Below are positions 51,338 through 64,000 of a DNA stretch of 64,000 nucleotides, piece by piece (the first letter of the stretch is position 1; every line of letters begins with the position of its first letter). Source of the DNA: an uncultured Pelagibacteraceae bacterium. Lineage in GTDB: Bacteria; Pseudomonadota; Alphaproteobacteria; Pelagibacterales; Pelagibacteraceae. The translations under genes were made by a program, and so were the position numbers. Where the stretch lies: positions 62,001 through 126,000 of the forward strand of contig CACKFV010000001.1 in NCBI GenBank assembly GCA_902599605.1, in the 5' to 3' direction. The notes under the pieces were generated by a model, which searched no databases, was not told the DNA's origin, and saw only the letters and a list, made by a program, of their open reading frames with translations.

Positions 51338-53113
51338 ATGAAATCTTACAAAATTATTGACCACGAATACGATGTAGTTGTTTTAGGTGCAGGAGGTTCT
51401 GGTTTAAGAGCCGCGGTTGGATTAAGCGAAGCAGGATTAAAAACTGCATGCGTTTCTAAAGTTTTCCCAACAAGAAGTCACACTTCTGCAGCACAAGGCG
51501 GCATCTCTGCAGCTCTTGGTAATATGGGTGAAGATGATTGGAGATGGCATATGTACGATACAGTTAAAGGTTCAGATTGGTTAGGTGATCAAGATTGTAT
51601 CGAGTATTTGTGTAAAGAAGCTCCAAGAGCAGTTTTAGAATTAGAAAAATATGGTGTTCCTTTCAGCAGGACAGAAGATGGAAAAATATATCAGCGTCCT
51701 TTTGGAGGAATGACAAAAAATTATGGTAACGAGCCTGTTCAAAGAACTTGTGCTGCTGCAGACAGAACTGGCCATGCTATTTTGCACACCTTATATGGTC
51801 AGGCTTTAAAACATAACACAGAATTTTTCATTGAGTATTTTGCGTTGGATCTTTTAATGAAAGATGGTCAGTGCAAAGGATTAATTGCTTGGAATTTGAA
51901 TGATGGAACTATCCATAGATTTAGATCTCATATAACGATAATTGCAACAGGTGGTTACGGAAAAGTTTATTACTCAGCAACTTCAGCTCATACATGTACT
52001 GGAGACGGAAATGCTATGGTGCTTAGAGCAGGCTTACCTTTACAGGATATGGAGTTCGTCCAATTTCATCCAACAGGAATTTATGGTCATGGTACTTTAA
52101 TTTCAGAAGGTGTGAGGGGCGAAGGTGGTTATTTAGTAAATTCTAAAGGCGAAAGATTTATGGAAAGATATGCTCCAAAAGCTAAAGACCTCGCTTCAAG
52201 AGATGTTGTAAGCAGGTCAATTGCGGTTGAAATTAATGAAGGTAGAGGGGTTGGAAATGAAAAAGATCACGTGCACTTACATTTAAACCATTTAGATCCA
52301 AAAGTTATAGAAGAAAGACTTCCAGGTATATCAGAGTCCTCAAGATTATTTGCGAATGTAGACGTAACAAAAGAACCTATCCCAGTAGTTCCAACTGTTC
52401 ACTATAACATGGGAGGTATTCCTACAAATTATAAAGCTGAAGTTTTAACTTTAAATGGATCAGAAAAAACTGTTCCAGGATTAATGGCTATTGGTGAGGC
52501 AGCATGTGTGTCTGTTCATGGAGCTAACAGGCTTGGATCAAACTCTTTAATTGATCTGGTTGTTTTTGGAAGAGCTGCCGCTAAGCGTGCAGCAGAGTTG
52601 GTAAAACCAGGTACACCTCATGAAGAAATCCCACAGTCTGAGACTGATAAATGTTTAGAAAGATTTGATAGACTTAGAAATGCATCTGGCACAAATAATA
52701 CTGCAGATTTAAGATTAGCAATGCAAAAAACAATGCAGTCTAAGTGTGCTGTTTTCAGAACTGAAAAAACTTTAAAAGAGGGCGTAAATGAAATCAGAAA
52801 ACCTTATGAGGGCATGGATGACCTTTCTGTAAAAGATAAGTCTCTAATTTTTAATACTGATCTTGTAGAAACATTAGAATTCGATAATTTGATTAGACAA
52901 GCGATAACTACAATGGACTCCGCTTATCACAGAAAAGAAAGTAGAGGAGCTCACGCTAGAGAAGATTTTCCAAAGCGAAATGATGAAAAATTTATGCAGC
53001 ATACATTATCTTGGTGTGATGGTAAAAAAACTAAGATTGACTATAGACCTGTCCACAGATCTACACTATCAAATGATGTACAGTATTTTCCCCCACAAGA
53101 AAGAGTTTATTAA
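51338..53113 (+). CDS. sdhA: Succinate dehydrogenase flavoprotein subunit
   Basis: 591-residue FAD-containing subunit that oxidises succinate to fumarate. Features: [20 protein letters not shown], the covalent-FAD histidine in [14 protein letters not shown], the capping-domain [20 protein letters not shown], the catalytic-arginine region [30 protein letters not shown] and [20 protein letters not shown]. Length is canonical. It overlaps sdhB by one base. Confidence 0.98.
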   Translation: MKSYKIIDHEYDVVVLGAGGSGLRAAVGLSEAGLKTACVSKVFPTRSHTSAAQGGISAALGNMGEDDWRWHMYDTVKGSDWLGDQDCIEYLCKEAPRAVLELEKYGVPFSRTEDGKIYQRPFGGMTKNYGNEPVQRTCAAADRTGHAILHTLYGQALKHNTEFFIEYFALDLLMKDGQCKGLIAWNLNDGTIHRFRSHITIIATGGYGKVYYSATSAHTCTGDGNAMVLRAGLPLQDMEFVQFHPTGIYGHGTLISEGVRGEGGYLVNSKGERFMERYAPKAKDLASRDVVSRSIAVEINEGRGVGNEKDHVHLHLNHLDPKVIEERLPGISESSRLFANVDVTKEPIPVVPTVHYNMGGIPTNYKAEVLTLNGSEKTVPGLMAIGEAACVSVHGANRLGSNSLIDLVVFGRAAAKRAAELVKPGTPHEEIPQSETDKCLERFDRLRNASGTNNTADLRLAMQKTMQSKCAVFRTEKTLKEGVNEIRKPYEGMDDLSVKDKSLIFNTDLVETLEFDNLIRQAITTMDSAYHRKESRGAHAREDFPKRNDEKFMQHTLSWCDGKKTKIDYRPVHRSTLSNDVQYFPPQERVY

Positions 53114-53883
53114 TGGTTCAGATAAACTTGCCACAAAATTCTAAAATTGAAAAAGGCAAGTATTTCAAAGACAAGACTGGCTCAAAAAATATCCGTAAAG
53201 TGAATATATATAGATGGGATCCATCAACTGGAAAAAATCCAAGGATCGATACTTACGAAGTAGATATGGATAATTGTCCTTCAAAAGTTTTGGATTTGTT
53301 GAACAAAATTAAAAATGAAATTGATCCATCAATTTCCTACAGAAGATCATGTGCACATGGAGTATGTGGGTCATGCGCTATGAATATGGATGGAAAAAAT
53401 GGATTAGCTTGTACGAAGCCACACGCTGAAATTAAAGGAGATATAAATATCTATCCATTACCACATTTAAAAGTTTTAAAAGATTTAATTGGGGACCTCA
53501 GCACTTTATATAAACAATATGAGTCTGTTGAACCGTGGTTAAAAACAACCTCAAAAACTGAAAAAGAGAATATTCAATCCAAAGAAGATAGAGCTAAACT
53601 TGATGGGCTTTACGAGTGTATAATGTGTGCATGCTGCTCAACATCTTGTCCAAGTTATTGGTGGAATGGTGATAAATATTTAGGACCTGCCGTTCTTTTA
53701 CAGGCTTACAGATGGATAATTGACTCAAGAGACGAAGACAGAAAAGAGAGATTAAAAAAAGTTGCAGATGAACTTAAGTTATATAGGTGTCATACTATTA
53801 TGAATTGTACTAATGCTTGCCCCAAAGGTTTAAATCCAGCAAAAGCAATAGCCTCAATTAAGAAAATGCTTGCAACTAGCTAA
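53113..53883 (+). CDS. sdhB: Succinate dehydrogenase iron-sulfur subunit
   Basis: 256-residue electron-transfer subunit. All cluster ligands are present: the [2Fe-2S] set in [18 protein letters not shown] and LACTK, the [4Fe-4S] set in [17 protein letters not shown], and the [3Fe-4S] set in [20 protein letters not shown]. Unlike the membrane anchors, no cofactor residue is missing, so electrons can still pass from FAD to quinone. It completes sdhCDAB; mmsA begins 24 bases later. Confidence 0.98.
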   Translation: MVQINLPQNSKIEKGKYFKDKTGSKNIRKVNIYRWDPSTGKNPRIDTYEVDMDNCPSKVLDLLNKIKNEIDPSISYRRSCAHGVCGSCAMNMDGKNGLACTKPHAEIKGDINIYPLPHLKVLKDLIGDLSTLYKQYESVEPWLKTTSKTEKENIQSKEDRAKLDGLYECIMCACCSTSCPSYWWNGDKYLGPAVLLQAYRWIIDSRDEDRKERLKKVADELKLYRCHTIMNCTNACPKGLNPAKAIASIKKMLATS

Positions 53884-53907
53884 TTACTTAATTAAATAAT
53901 TTCTCCG

Positions 53908-56376
<2,469 letters not shown>

Positions 56377-56377
<1 letters not shown>

Positions 56378-57537
56378 TGAATATTCACGAACACCAGGCT
56401 AAACAATTATTAAAAAAATTTGGCGCCATTGTTCCTAATGGAGAGGCTTGTTTTACTGTACAAGAAGTTTTAGAAAAAGCAAAAAAACTCAATCTTAAAA
56501 AATATGTTTTAAAAGCACAAATACATGCAGGTGGGAGAGGTAAGGCGGGTGGAGTTAAAATATTAGATAATTTATCTGATCTAGAAAAAGCTGCAAAGGA
56601 TTTGTTAGGAAAAAAATTAATTACACATCAGACAGGACCAAGTGGCAAAGAAGTTAAAAGACTTTATCTAGAGGAGCCATCCAACATAAAAAAGGAATTC
56701 TATTTATCCTGTCTTATTGATAGGGCAAGTTCTAAAATTGCTTTTATTTCTAGCGATCAGGGTGGAATGGACATCGAAGAAGTTGCAAAAAGCGATCCTA
56801 ATAAAATCAATACTGTAAAAATTAGTTTTAAGGAAAATATTGAAGATGAGGATTGTAAAAAAATTATTCGTAATTTCAATCTAGATGATAATGCCAATCT
56901 AAAATGTATCAAGATTATTCAATCAATTTACAAAACATTTGTTTCTACAGATGCAAGCTTAATTGAAATCAATCCACTAATACTTACAAAGGAAAACAAT
57001 ATTGTGTGTCTGGATGCAAAAATAAGCTTTGATGACAATGCAATTTTCAAACATCCAGAATTACTGGAATTAAGAGATTTGAATGAAGAGGATCCTACAG
57101 AAATAGAGGCAAGCAAACACGATTTAGCCTACATAAAATTAGATGGATCTATTGGATGTATGGTAAACGGAGCAGGATTAGCAATGGCTACAATGGATAT
57201 AATTAAACTGCATGGTCAAGAACCTGCAAATTTTTTAGATGTAGGAGGTGGTGCATCTAAAGAAAAAGTTGCAGCCGCGTTTAAGATAATTTTATCAGAT
57301 AAAAATGTAAAAGGAATACTAATAAATATTTTTGGAGGGATTATGAGGTGTGATGTCCTTGCTCAAGGAATTGTAGAGGCTGCAAAAGAAACCAAAATAA
57401 ATATACCTCTTGTAGTAAGACTTGCTGGAACCAATTCAAAAGAAGGAAAAAAAATATTAGATGAATCTGGATTAAAAATAATCTCAGCTAGCGATCTAGG
57501 GGACGCAGCAAAAAAAATTGTAAAAAAAGTGGAATAA
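56377..57537 (+). CDS. sucC: Succinyl-CoA synthetase beta subunit
   Basis: 386-residue ADP-forming subunit carrying the ATP-grasp domain. It begins [17 protein letters not shown] and shows [58 protein letters not shown] and [13 protein letters not shown], ending in [18 protein letters not shown]. Length is standard. It pairs with sucD, one base downstream. Confidence 0.97.
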
Positions 57538-57538
57538 A

Positions 57539-58414
57539 ATGTCAGTTTTAATAAATAAAAATACTAAACTTATATGCCAAGGGTTCACAGGCGCCCACGG
57601 AACATTTCATTCTGAACAGTCAATAAAATATGGGACAAATCTAGTTGGAGGCGTAACTCCAGGTAAAGGAGGACAAACACACTTAAACAAACCTGTTTTT
57701 AATTCTGTAAAAGAAGCAAAAGATAAGACTAATGCAAATGCAACAATGATTTATGTCCCTGCAAAATTTGCTGCTGCAGCAATAATCGAGGCAATTGAGG
57801 CTAAGATCGAATTGATAGTTTGTATAACTGAAGGGATTCCAATCTTGGATATGTTAAAAGTAAAAGAAAAATTATCAAACTCAGCTTCCAGACTAATTGG
57901 ACCAAATTGTCCGGGAATTATCACACCAGACGAATGTAAAATTGGCATCATGCCAGGAAATATTCATAAGAAGGGATCTGTTGGTATAGTCTCAAGATCA
58001 GGAACTCTAACTTATGAAGCTGTTGCACAAACTACTGAAAATGGATTAGGTCAGTCAACATGTATCGGAATAGGAGGAGATCCAATTAATGGAACCAATT
58101 TTATAGATTGTTTAGACTTGTTTTTAAACGATCCAGAAACCGAGTCTATTTTGATGATTGGTGAAATTGGGGGAACTGCAGAGGAAGAAGCAGCAGAATT
58201 TATTAAAAATCATAAAATCAAAAAGCCTATGGTAGGATTTATTGCTGGTATCACAGCACCTCCTGGACGAAGAATGGGACATGCAGGAGCAATAATTTCT
58301 GGTGGCAAAGGTGGAGCTTCAGATAAGATCGATACAATGACAGATGCAGGTATTACAATTGCAGAATCTCCTGCAGAAATGGGAATTACATTAAAAAATA
58401 AATTGGGTCTTTAA
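57539..58414 (+). CDS. sucD: Succinyl-CoA synthetase alpha subunit
   Basis: 291-residue CoA-binding and phosphohistidine-bearing subunit. Features: [32 protein letters not shown], the CoA-site [35 protein letters not shown], and the phosphorylated histidine in [20 protein letters not shown]. Length is standard. A 31-base gap separates it from sucA, long enough in this genome for a weak internal promoter. Confidence 0.97.
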   Translation: MSVLINKNTKLICQGFTGAHGTFHSEQSIKYGTNLVGGVTPGKGGQTHLNKPVFNSVKEAKDKTNANATMIYVPAKFAAAAIIEAIEAKIELIVCITEGIPILDMLKVKEKLSNSASRLIGPNCPGIITPDECKIGIMPGNIHKKGSVGIVSRSGTLTYEAVAQTTENGLGQSTCIGIGGDPINGTNFIDCLDLFLNDPETESILMIGEIGGTAEEEAAEFIKNHKIKKPMVGFIAGITAPPGRRMGHAGAIISGGKGGASDKIDTMTDAGITIAESPAEMGITLKNKLGL

Positions 58415-58445
58415 TATTTTAATGTTAATACTATAATAATTGTAA

Positions 58446-61304
58446 ATGAGCTCTTCAAAAAACTTAGAATTTAAGCAGCAGTCTTTTCTTAATAAATCTA
58501 ACAGCCAGTTCATAGAAGAAATGTATGTAAGATTTATAGAGAATGATCCAAAATTACCAGATAGTTGGAAAAAATACTTTAGTGATTTAAATGAAGATTT
58601 AAATTCAGTTTCAAAAGAAATATCAGGCCCTTCATGGAGTCCAAAAAAGATATCGATAGATCCAAAAAAAAATAAAAGACTTGAGGAAAATCTAAATGGT
58701 TCTGAAAGGGAGAAAATAGACTCTATTAAGGCAATCGCATTGATAAGGGCATATAGAATCAGAGGCCACCTTATAGCAAACCTTGATCCTCTTGGTTTAA
58801 TGAAAAGAGAATATCTTTATGAATTACATCCAAATGACTATGGTTTCAAAACTGAGGACTTTGATAGACAAATCTATCTTAATTCATATATGGATGTGGG
58901 TTATGCCTCAATAAATGAAATCATCACTAAATTAAGAAAAGTATATTGCTCATCAATAGGTGCTGAATATATGCATATAACAAACCCAACAGAGAAAGTT
59001 TGGTTTAGAGAAAGAATGGAAAAAGAGGAGAACCAAATAAATTTTACTGAAAAAGGAAAAGACGCAATATTAAATAAGATTATACAAGCTGAAGGTTTTG
59101 AAAAGTTTTTAGCAAAAAAATATGTTGGCACAAAAAGATTTGGTCTTGATGGTGCAGAGTCTTTAATTCCAGCGCTAGAGCAAATTATTAAACGTGGAGG
59201 CCAATTAGGAGTAAAAGAAATTAAAATTGGAATGTCACATAGAGGTAGATTAAATGTTTTAGCAAATGTTCTTCAAAAGTCATATAAAAGAATTTTTAAT
59301 GAATTTGCTGGTGAGTTTGCTTCCTCAAGCGAGGACTCTACAGGTGATGTAAAATATCATTTAGGTGCCTCTTCAGATCGAACTTTTGATGGAAACTCTG
59401 TACATGTTAGTCTTACAGATAACCCTTCTCATTTGGAGGCAGTTAACCCTGTAGTTCTTGGTCAAACTAGAGCAAAACAATATTTTCATAAAGACACAGA
59501 AAGAAAAAAAGTAATACCTTTACTTATTCACGGGGATGCTGCATTTGCAGGGCAAGGAGTTGTAGCTGAATGTTTTGCGATGTCAGGTTTAAAAGGTCAT
59601 AACACAGGTGGAACAATTCATATAATTGTAAATAACCAAATTGGTTTTACAACTAGCCCAAGGTTTGCCAGATCAAGCCCTTACCCATCTGATTTAGGAA
59701 AAATTGTAGAGGCCCCCATTCTTCATTGCAATGGAGATGATCCAGAGGCAGTTGTTCATTGTGCTAAAATTGCAATTGAGTTTAGACAAAAATTTAACAA
59801 AGATGTTGTAATTGACATGATTTGTTACAGAAGATTCGGTCATAATGAAGGAGACGAACCATCTTTTACTCAGCCTTTAATGTACAAAAAAATAAGATCA
59901 CATCCATCTACTTTAAATATATATGGAAAAAAACTTATTAAAAATAATAGTATAACCGAAGATCAATTCAAAAATAAAGTAAACGACTTTAAAAAACTTT
60001 TGGATGATCAATTTAAAACTGCAAATGATTACAAACCAAAACTGAATTGGTTTGAAGGGACCTGGTCAAGATATCAACCAAAGAAAGGTAAGGATAAAAG
60101 AGGACAGACAGGAGTTGATACGAAAAAATTAAAGAAACTCTCTGCAAAAATAAACTTTTTAAATCCAGAGCTTAATATTCATAAAACTATACAAAAAGTT
60201 TTTGAAAATAGAGATAAGTGTGTACAAGATGAAAAAAATATTGATTGGGCTAATGCAGAAATTCTAGCATTTGCAACATTACTCGAAGAGGGATTTCCTG
60301 TGAGATTAGTTGGTCAAGATAGTGGTCGTGGCACATTTAGCCAAAGACACTCAGTTTTACGAAATCAAATAGATAACTCAAGATACGTGCCGTTAGATCA
60401 TGTATCCACAAAGCAGAAAAAATTTGAAATTGTTGATAGTTTTTTATCTGAACTAGCAGTGCTTGGATTTGAGTATGGATACAGCTTAGTAGAACCAGAA
60501 ACCTTAACAATCTGGGAAGCGCAATTTGGAGATTTTGCAAACGGAGCTCAAGTTGTAATTGATCAATTCATTGCCTCTGGAGAGAGAAAATGGTTTAGAG
60601 CCTCTGGGTTAGTTCTATTGCTTCCCCATGGTTATGAGGGACAAGGGCCTGAACACTCTTCAGCGAGACTTGAAAGATTTTTGCAACTTTGTGCTCAAGA
60701 AAATATGCAAGTGCTTAATTGTACAACTCCAGCAAATTACTTTCATGCTCTTAGAAGACAGATTCACAGAGAATTCAGAAAGCCACTTGTCATAATGACT
60801 CCAAAATCTTTGTTGAGAAACAAGTACTGTGTTTCAAACATAGAGGACTTTGACAAAAATAATTCATTTCATAGAGTTCTAGAGGATCAAGCTTTAAATA
60901 AAAAGAATAAATTAATTGAATTAAAAAAACCAAAAAAGATAAGAAAAGTTATTCTTTGCTCTGGAAAAATATATTTTGATCTTTTGGCTGCGAGAGAAAA
61001 AGAGAAAATTGACGATGTTGTTTTTATAAGAATAGAACAACTTTATCCATTCCCAGTAAGGTCTTTGACAAAAGCTATTAAACCATATGTTGAATATGCT
61101 AAATTTATTTGGTGCCAAGAAGAACCTAAAAATATGGGTGCTTGGTTTTCAGTAAGAGATTATATTCAATGGACTTTGGATAATTTAGGGGTTAAAAAGA
61201 AATTAAAGTTTATTGGCAGAAATCCTTCAGCTTCACCAGCTACTGGATATGCGAAAAGACATGCAAAACAACAAAAAGAAATTATAGATAAAATTTTAGA
61301 ATAA
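58446..61304 (+). CDS. sucA: 2-oxoglutarate dehydrogenase E1 component
   Basis: 952-residue thiamine-diphosphate-dependent decarboxylase of the 2-oxoglutarate dehydrogenase complex. It has the N-terminal E2-binding helix ([20 protein letters not shown]), [37 protein letters not shown], the ThDP/Mg site and the C-terminal transketolase-like domain with [36 protein letters not shown] and [15 protein letters not shown]. Length is canonical. Its last base is the first of sucB. Confidence 0.98.
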   Translation: MSSSKNLEFKQQSFLNKSNSQFIEEMYVRFIENDPKLPDSWKKYFSDLNEDLNSVSKEISGPSWSPKKISIDPKKNKRLEENLNGSEREKIDSIKAIALIRAYRIRGHLIANLDPLGLMKREYLYELHPNDYGFKTEDFDRQIYLNSYMDVGYASINEIITKLRKVYCSSIGAEYMHITNPTEKVWFRERMEKEENQINFTEKGKDAILNKIIQAEGFEKFLAKKYVGTKRFGLDGAESLIPALEQIIKRGGQLGVKEIKIGMSHRGRLNVLANVLQKSYKRIFNEFAGEFASSSEDSTGDVKYHLGASSDRTFDGNSVHVSLTDNPSHLEAVNPVVLGQTRAKQYFHKDTERKKVIPLLIHGDAAFAGQGVVAECFAMSGLKGHNTGGTIHIIVNNQIGFTTSPRFARSSPYPSDLGKIVEAPILHCNGDDPEAVVHCAKIAIEFRQKFNKDVVIDMICYRRFGHNEGDEPSFTQPLMYKKIRSHPSTLNIYGKKLIKNNSITEDQFKNKVNDFKKLLDDQFKTANDYKPKLNWFEGTWSRYQPKKGKDKRGQTGVDTKKLKKLSAKINFLNPELNIHKTIQKVFENRDKCVQDEKNIDWANAEILAFATLLEEGFPVRLVGQDSGRGTFSQRHSVLRNQIDNSRYVPLDHVSTKQKKFEIVDSFLSELAVLGFEYGYSLVEPETLTIWEAQFGDFANGAQVVIDQFIASGERKWFRASGLVLLLPHGYEGQGPEHSSARLERFLQLCAQENMQVLNCTTPANYFHALRRQIHREFRKPLVIMTPKSLLRNKYCVSNIEDFDKNNSFHRVLEDQALNKKNKLIELKKPKKIRKVILCSGKIYFDLLAAREKEKIDDVVFIRIEQLYPFPVRSLTKAIKPYVEYAKFIWCQEEPKNMGAWFSVRDYIQWTLDNLGVKKKLKFIGRNPSASPATGYAKRHAKQQKEIIDKILE

Positions 61305-62611
61305 TGTCAGACAAAATTGTAGTTCCAGTTTTAGGAGAAAGTATAACAGAAGCAACTGTTGCTAAATGGTTAAAAAATAAAGGTGATAGTGTCGAAGCCG
61401 ATGAACCTGTTGTTGAACTTGAAACTGATAAAGTAAATCTAGAGGTTCCATCCCCCTCAGATGGAGTATTAAGCGAAATAAATGCTCAAAATGGCTCAAC
61501 GGTTGAGGTAGGAGCCGTTCTTGGATCAATAATCGGAGGGAGCCCAAAAAAAGATGAAACTGAGAATGAACCTAAAGAAGAGAAAGTAGTACACAACGAA
61601 GATAATATCATTAGTTTAAAAAAAGAAGTTGAAACAAAACTGTTCGATAAGGAAGAAAAAATTTCAGAACCTAATGAAAATACAAGTAAGGAAGTACCAT
61701 TAGTCCTTACAGAAGAAATATCCTCTAAAAAAGAGAAACCAAAAAAAACAAAGGATATATCTGTTTCTCCAGCTGTGAGAAAGATTGCTGCAGATAATAA
61801 AATTGACTTAAAAAAGATTCAAGGAACCGGCAGAGGTGGAAGAGTTTCAAAAGGTGATCTATTAAGTTTAATGAACATTAAACCTGGACCTTCTGAACGG
61901 AAGATAAAGTTCGGCCAAGAAGAAAAAATAAAAATGACAAGGCTAAGACTAACAATTGCTAAAAGACTCAAACAAGCTCAAGATAACGCAGCAATGCTTA
62001 CGACTTTTAATGAAGTTGATATGAGCGGTATAATTGACATGAGAAAAGAAAATCAAAGTGATTTTCAAGAAAGGTTTGGCATAAAACTAGGTTTTATGTC
62101 CTTTTTTGTAAAAGCTTGTATTGAAAGTTTAAAACTTTTTCCAGCAATTAACGCTGAAATCGAGGGAGAAAATATAATTTATAAGAATTATTATAATATT
62201 AGTTTTGCAGTAGGTACTCAAAAAGGTCTTGTGGTTCCAGTTTTAAAAAATGCAGATGAAATGTCTTTTGCGGACATAGAAAAAAAAATCAAAGAATTGT
62301 CAGACAAGGCAAGAGATGGAAAGATCACAATTGATGATCTTCAAGGCGGGACATTTACTATAAGTAACGGTGGTGTCTATGGATCAATGTTATCAACACC
62401 AATTTTAAATTTACCTCAATCTGGGGTTTTAGGAATGCACAATATTGTAGAAAGGCCGCATGTGGTAAATGGTGAAATTAAAATCAGACCAATAATGTAT
62501 ATAGCTTTATCATATGATCACAGAATAATTGATGGGAAAGATGCAGTATCTTTTTTAAAAAATACAAAAGATAACTTGGAAGATCCAAGAAGATTGTTTT
62601 TAAATTTATAA
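61304..62611 (+). CDS. sucB: Dihydrolipoyl succinyltransferase (2-oxoglutarate dehydrogenase E2)
   Basis: 435-residue E2 component. A single lipoyl domain spans about residues 1-75, with the lipoylated lysine in [12 protein letters not shown] charged linker leads to the E3-binding domain ([20 protein letters not shown], then [12 protein letters not shown], about residues 150-190), and the catalytic core contains [37 protein letters not shown] and the active-site [15 protein letters not shown]. It overlaps sucA by one base. Confidence 0.97.
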   Translation: MSDKIVVPVLGESITEATVAKWLKNKGDSVEADEPVVELETDKVNLEVPSPSDGVLSEINAQNGSTVEVGAVLGSIIGGSPKKDETENEPKEEKVVHNEDNIISLKKEVETKLFDKEEKISEPNENTSKEVPLVLTEEISSKKEKPKKTKDISVSPAVRKIAADNKIDLKKIQGTGRGGRVSKGDLLSLMNIKPGPSERKIKFGQEEKIKMTRLRLTIAKRLKQAQDNAAMLTTFNEVDMSGIIDMRKENQSDFQERFGIKLGFMSFFVKACIESLKLFPAINAEIEGENIIYKNYYNISFAVGTQKGLVVPVLKNADEMSFADIEKKIKELSDKARDGKITIDDLQGGTFTISNGGVYGSMLSTPILNLPQSGVLGMHNIVERPHVVNGEIKIRPIMYIALSYDHRIIDGKDAVSFLKNTKDNLEDPRRLFLNL

Positions 62612-62614
62612 TTT

Positions 62615-64000
62615 ATGATAGAAAAATTTGACTCTGTAGTAATTGGTGGCGGACCAGGTGGATATGTTTGTGCTATAAGATTAGCTCAATTAGGTCAAAA
62701 AACTGCTTGTATAGAGGCCAGAGGTGCTTTGGGTGGAACATGTTTAAACATTGGATGCATTCCCTCAAAAAGCTTATTAAACTTATCTGAGAATTATAAA
62801 AAAGCTAAAAATTTCTCTAAACTTGGAATTGAGACAGGAGATGTAAAACTCAATTTAGATAAGATGATGAAAAATAAAGATAAAGCAGTTTCAATCTTGA
62901 CCAAAGGCGTTGAATTTCTTTTCAAAAAAAACAAGGTAACTTACTTGAAGGGTTTTGGTAGTTTTATTTCTGAGAAGAAAATATCGGTAAAAGGCGAAGA
63001 TGGAAAAAAAAAAGAAATTGAGGCAAAAAATATTATTATTGCAACTGGATCTGAGGCGATGCCTATGCCTAACGTTGAATTCGACGAAAAAACGATCGTT
63101 TCTTCAACTGGTGCATTATCTTTAAAAGAAGTCCCGAAAAGTCTAGTTGTTGTTGGTGGGGGGTATATAGGTTTAGAAATGGGCTCTGTCTGGTCTAGAC
63201 TAGGGGCTGAGGTCAATGTAATAGAATTTTTAGATCACATTACTCCTGGGATGGATAGAGAAATTTCCGATGAGTTTATGAAAATATTGAAGAAACAAAA
63301 TATAAAATTTCATTTAAATAGGAAAGTAACTAGCATTAAAAAAACTAACACTGGTGTACAAATTTCAACGTCAGATAAGAATGGAGAAAGTAAAGATTTT
63401 AATTGTGACGTATCTCTAATATCAATTGGAAGAAAACCGTTTACATCCAATTTAAATTTGAGTTCTGCAGGAGTAAAATCAGATGAAAAAGGAAGGATTA
63501 AAATTGACAAAAAATTTCAAACTTCAGCAAAAAATATTTACGCTATTGGAGATGTAATTGATGGACCAATGTTAGCCCACAAAGCAGAAGAGGAAGGGAT
63601 TGCAGTTGCAGAAATAATTGCAGGTCAATCTGGTCATGTAAACTACGATTTAATCCCAGGGGTAATTTACACTACTCCTGAGGTAGCAAGTATAGGTTTA
63701 ACTGAAGAGCAACTTAAAGAAAAAAACAAGTCTTATAAAATTGGAAAGTTTCCTTTTATGGCCAACTCAAGAGCTAAAGCAATTGATGAGCCTGAAGGAT
63801 TCGTAAAAATTTTAGCTGATAAAGATACCGATAAAGTTTTAGGAGTACATATGATAGGACCTCATGTAGGAGAAATGATTGCAGAAATGGCAGTTGCAAT
63901 GGAGTTTGGAGCAAGCTCTGAGGATATCGCACGAACGTGCCATGCTCATCCAACATTCTCTGAGGCAATAAAAGAGGCGGCTTTATCTGTTGAAAAAAGA
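62615..64000 (+). CDS. lpdA: Dihydrolipoyl dehydrogenase (partial at window end)
   Basis: E3 flavoprotein of the 2-oxoglutarate dehydrogenase complex, reoxidising dihydrolipoamide with NAD. The 462 codons inside the window run without a stop to the edge; from the usual length only a few C-terminal residues are missing. It shows VVIGGGPGGYVCAIRLAQLG, the redox disulfide GGTCLNIGCIPSKSLL, the NAD-binding VVVGGGYIGLEMGSVWSRLG, YAIGDVIDGPMLAHKAEEEG and the catalytic His-Glu in CHAHPTFSEAIKEA. It starts three bases after sucB, ending the TCA supercluster seen here. Confidence 0.97.
   Translation, partial: MIEKFDSVVIGGGPGGYVCAIRLAQLGQKTACIEARGALGGTCLNIGCIPSKSLLNLSENYKKAKNFSKLGIETGDVKLNLDKMMKNKDKAVSILTKGVEFLFKKNKVTYLKGFGSFISEKKISVKGEDGKKKEIEAKNIIIATGSEAMPMPNVEFDEKTIVSSTGALSLKEVPKSLVVVGGGYIGLEMGSVWSRLGAEVNVIEFLDHITPGMDREISDEFMKILKKQNIKFHLNRKVTSIKKTNTGVQISTSDKNGESKDFNCDVSLISIGRKPFTSNLNLSSAGVKSDEKGRIKIDKKFQTSAKNIYAIGDVIDGPMLAHKAEEEGIAVAEIIAGQSGHVNYDLIPGVIYTTPEVASIGLTEEQLKEKNKSYKIGKFPFMANSRAKAIDEPEGFVKILADKDTDKVLGVHMIGPHVGEMIAEMAVAMEFGASSEDIARTCHAHPTFSEAIKEAALSVEKR

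Overview
The window is a stretch of a SAR11-type genome (order Pelagibacterales, 'Candidatus Pelagibacter'-like). The evidence is a very AT-rich composition, extremely short or overlapping gene junctions, Lys/Asn/Ile-rich proteins, a complete DMSP demethylation operon whose DmdA has the length of the Pelagibacter enzyme, alphaproteobacterial gene neighbours (tsaD-hemC-hemD, DUF2794, IalB), a structured RNA leader before ffh, and poly(Lys/Glu/Ala) tails on ribosomal proteins. I see no insertion sequence, prophage, CRISPR array, tRNA or rRNA. No gene-free stretch exceeds 300 bases; the longest gaps are 20126-20287 and 37908-38064, and both hold predicted RNA structure.

Layout. 1-4388: acetate-type sodium symporter (large subunit cut by the window edge, plus DUF4212 small subunit), an orphan protein and acetyl-CoA synthetase. 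4390-9747: EVE protein, tsaD, hemCD, MscS channel, YggT, folD. 9739-15290: a GT41-like glycosyltransferase, then a flavoprotein cluster (non-canonical SDR, PhrB-type photolyase/cryptochrome, DUF393, DUF2256, and a protein in which a photolyase FAD domain precedes a possible alpha/beta domain). 15295-20125: argG, IalB protein, aldo/keto reductase, BI-1 protein, DUF2794, yciB, hspQ. 20288-24917: cytochrome c maturation genes ccmCDEFGH and a PagL-like outer-membrane protein. 24927-36177: 2-hydroxyacid/keto-acid metabolism (FMN oxidase, aminotransferase, FAD-linked D-hydroxyacid dehydrogenase, D-2-hydroxyacid dehydrogenase) with a TRAP transporter, an amidase, a DMT exporter and an alpha/beta hydrolase.

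36169-44317: the SRP genes ftsY and ffh on either side of a divergent promoter region with dapF, then rpsP-trmD-rplS and leuCDB. 44350-49617: dmdC-dmdB-alpha/beta hydrolase-dmdA, translationally coupled. 49633-64000: asd followed by a TCA-cycle supercluster, sdhCDAB-mmsA-mdh-sucCD-sucAB-lpd; lpd runs off the window end.

The genes describe an aerobic heterotroph that takes up small organic acids and DMSP, feeds acyl-CoA units into a contiguous TCA locus, and repairs light damage. The most unusual points are the apparent loss of both heme b axial histidines in SdhC and SdhD, a flavoprotein cluster with a possible domain-permuted photolyase and a PhrB relative lacking its iron-sulfur cysteines, the ffh leader with a possible loop-to-RBS pseudoknot, a 45-residue polybasic extension on acetyl-CoA synthetase, and an alpha/beta hydrolase embedded in the DMSP operon.
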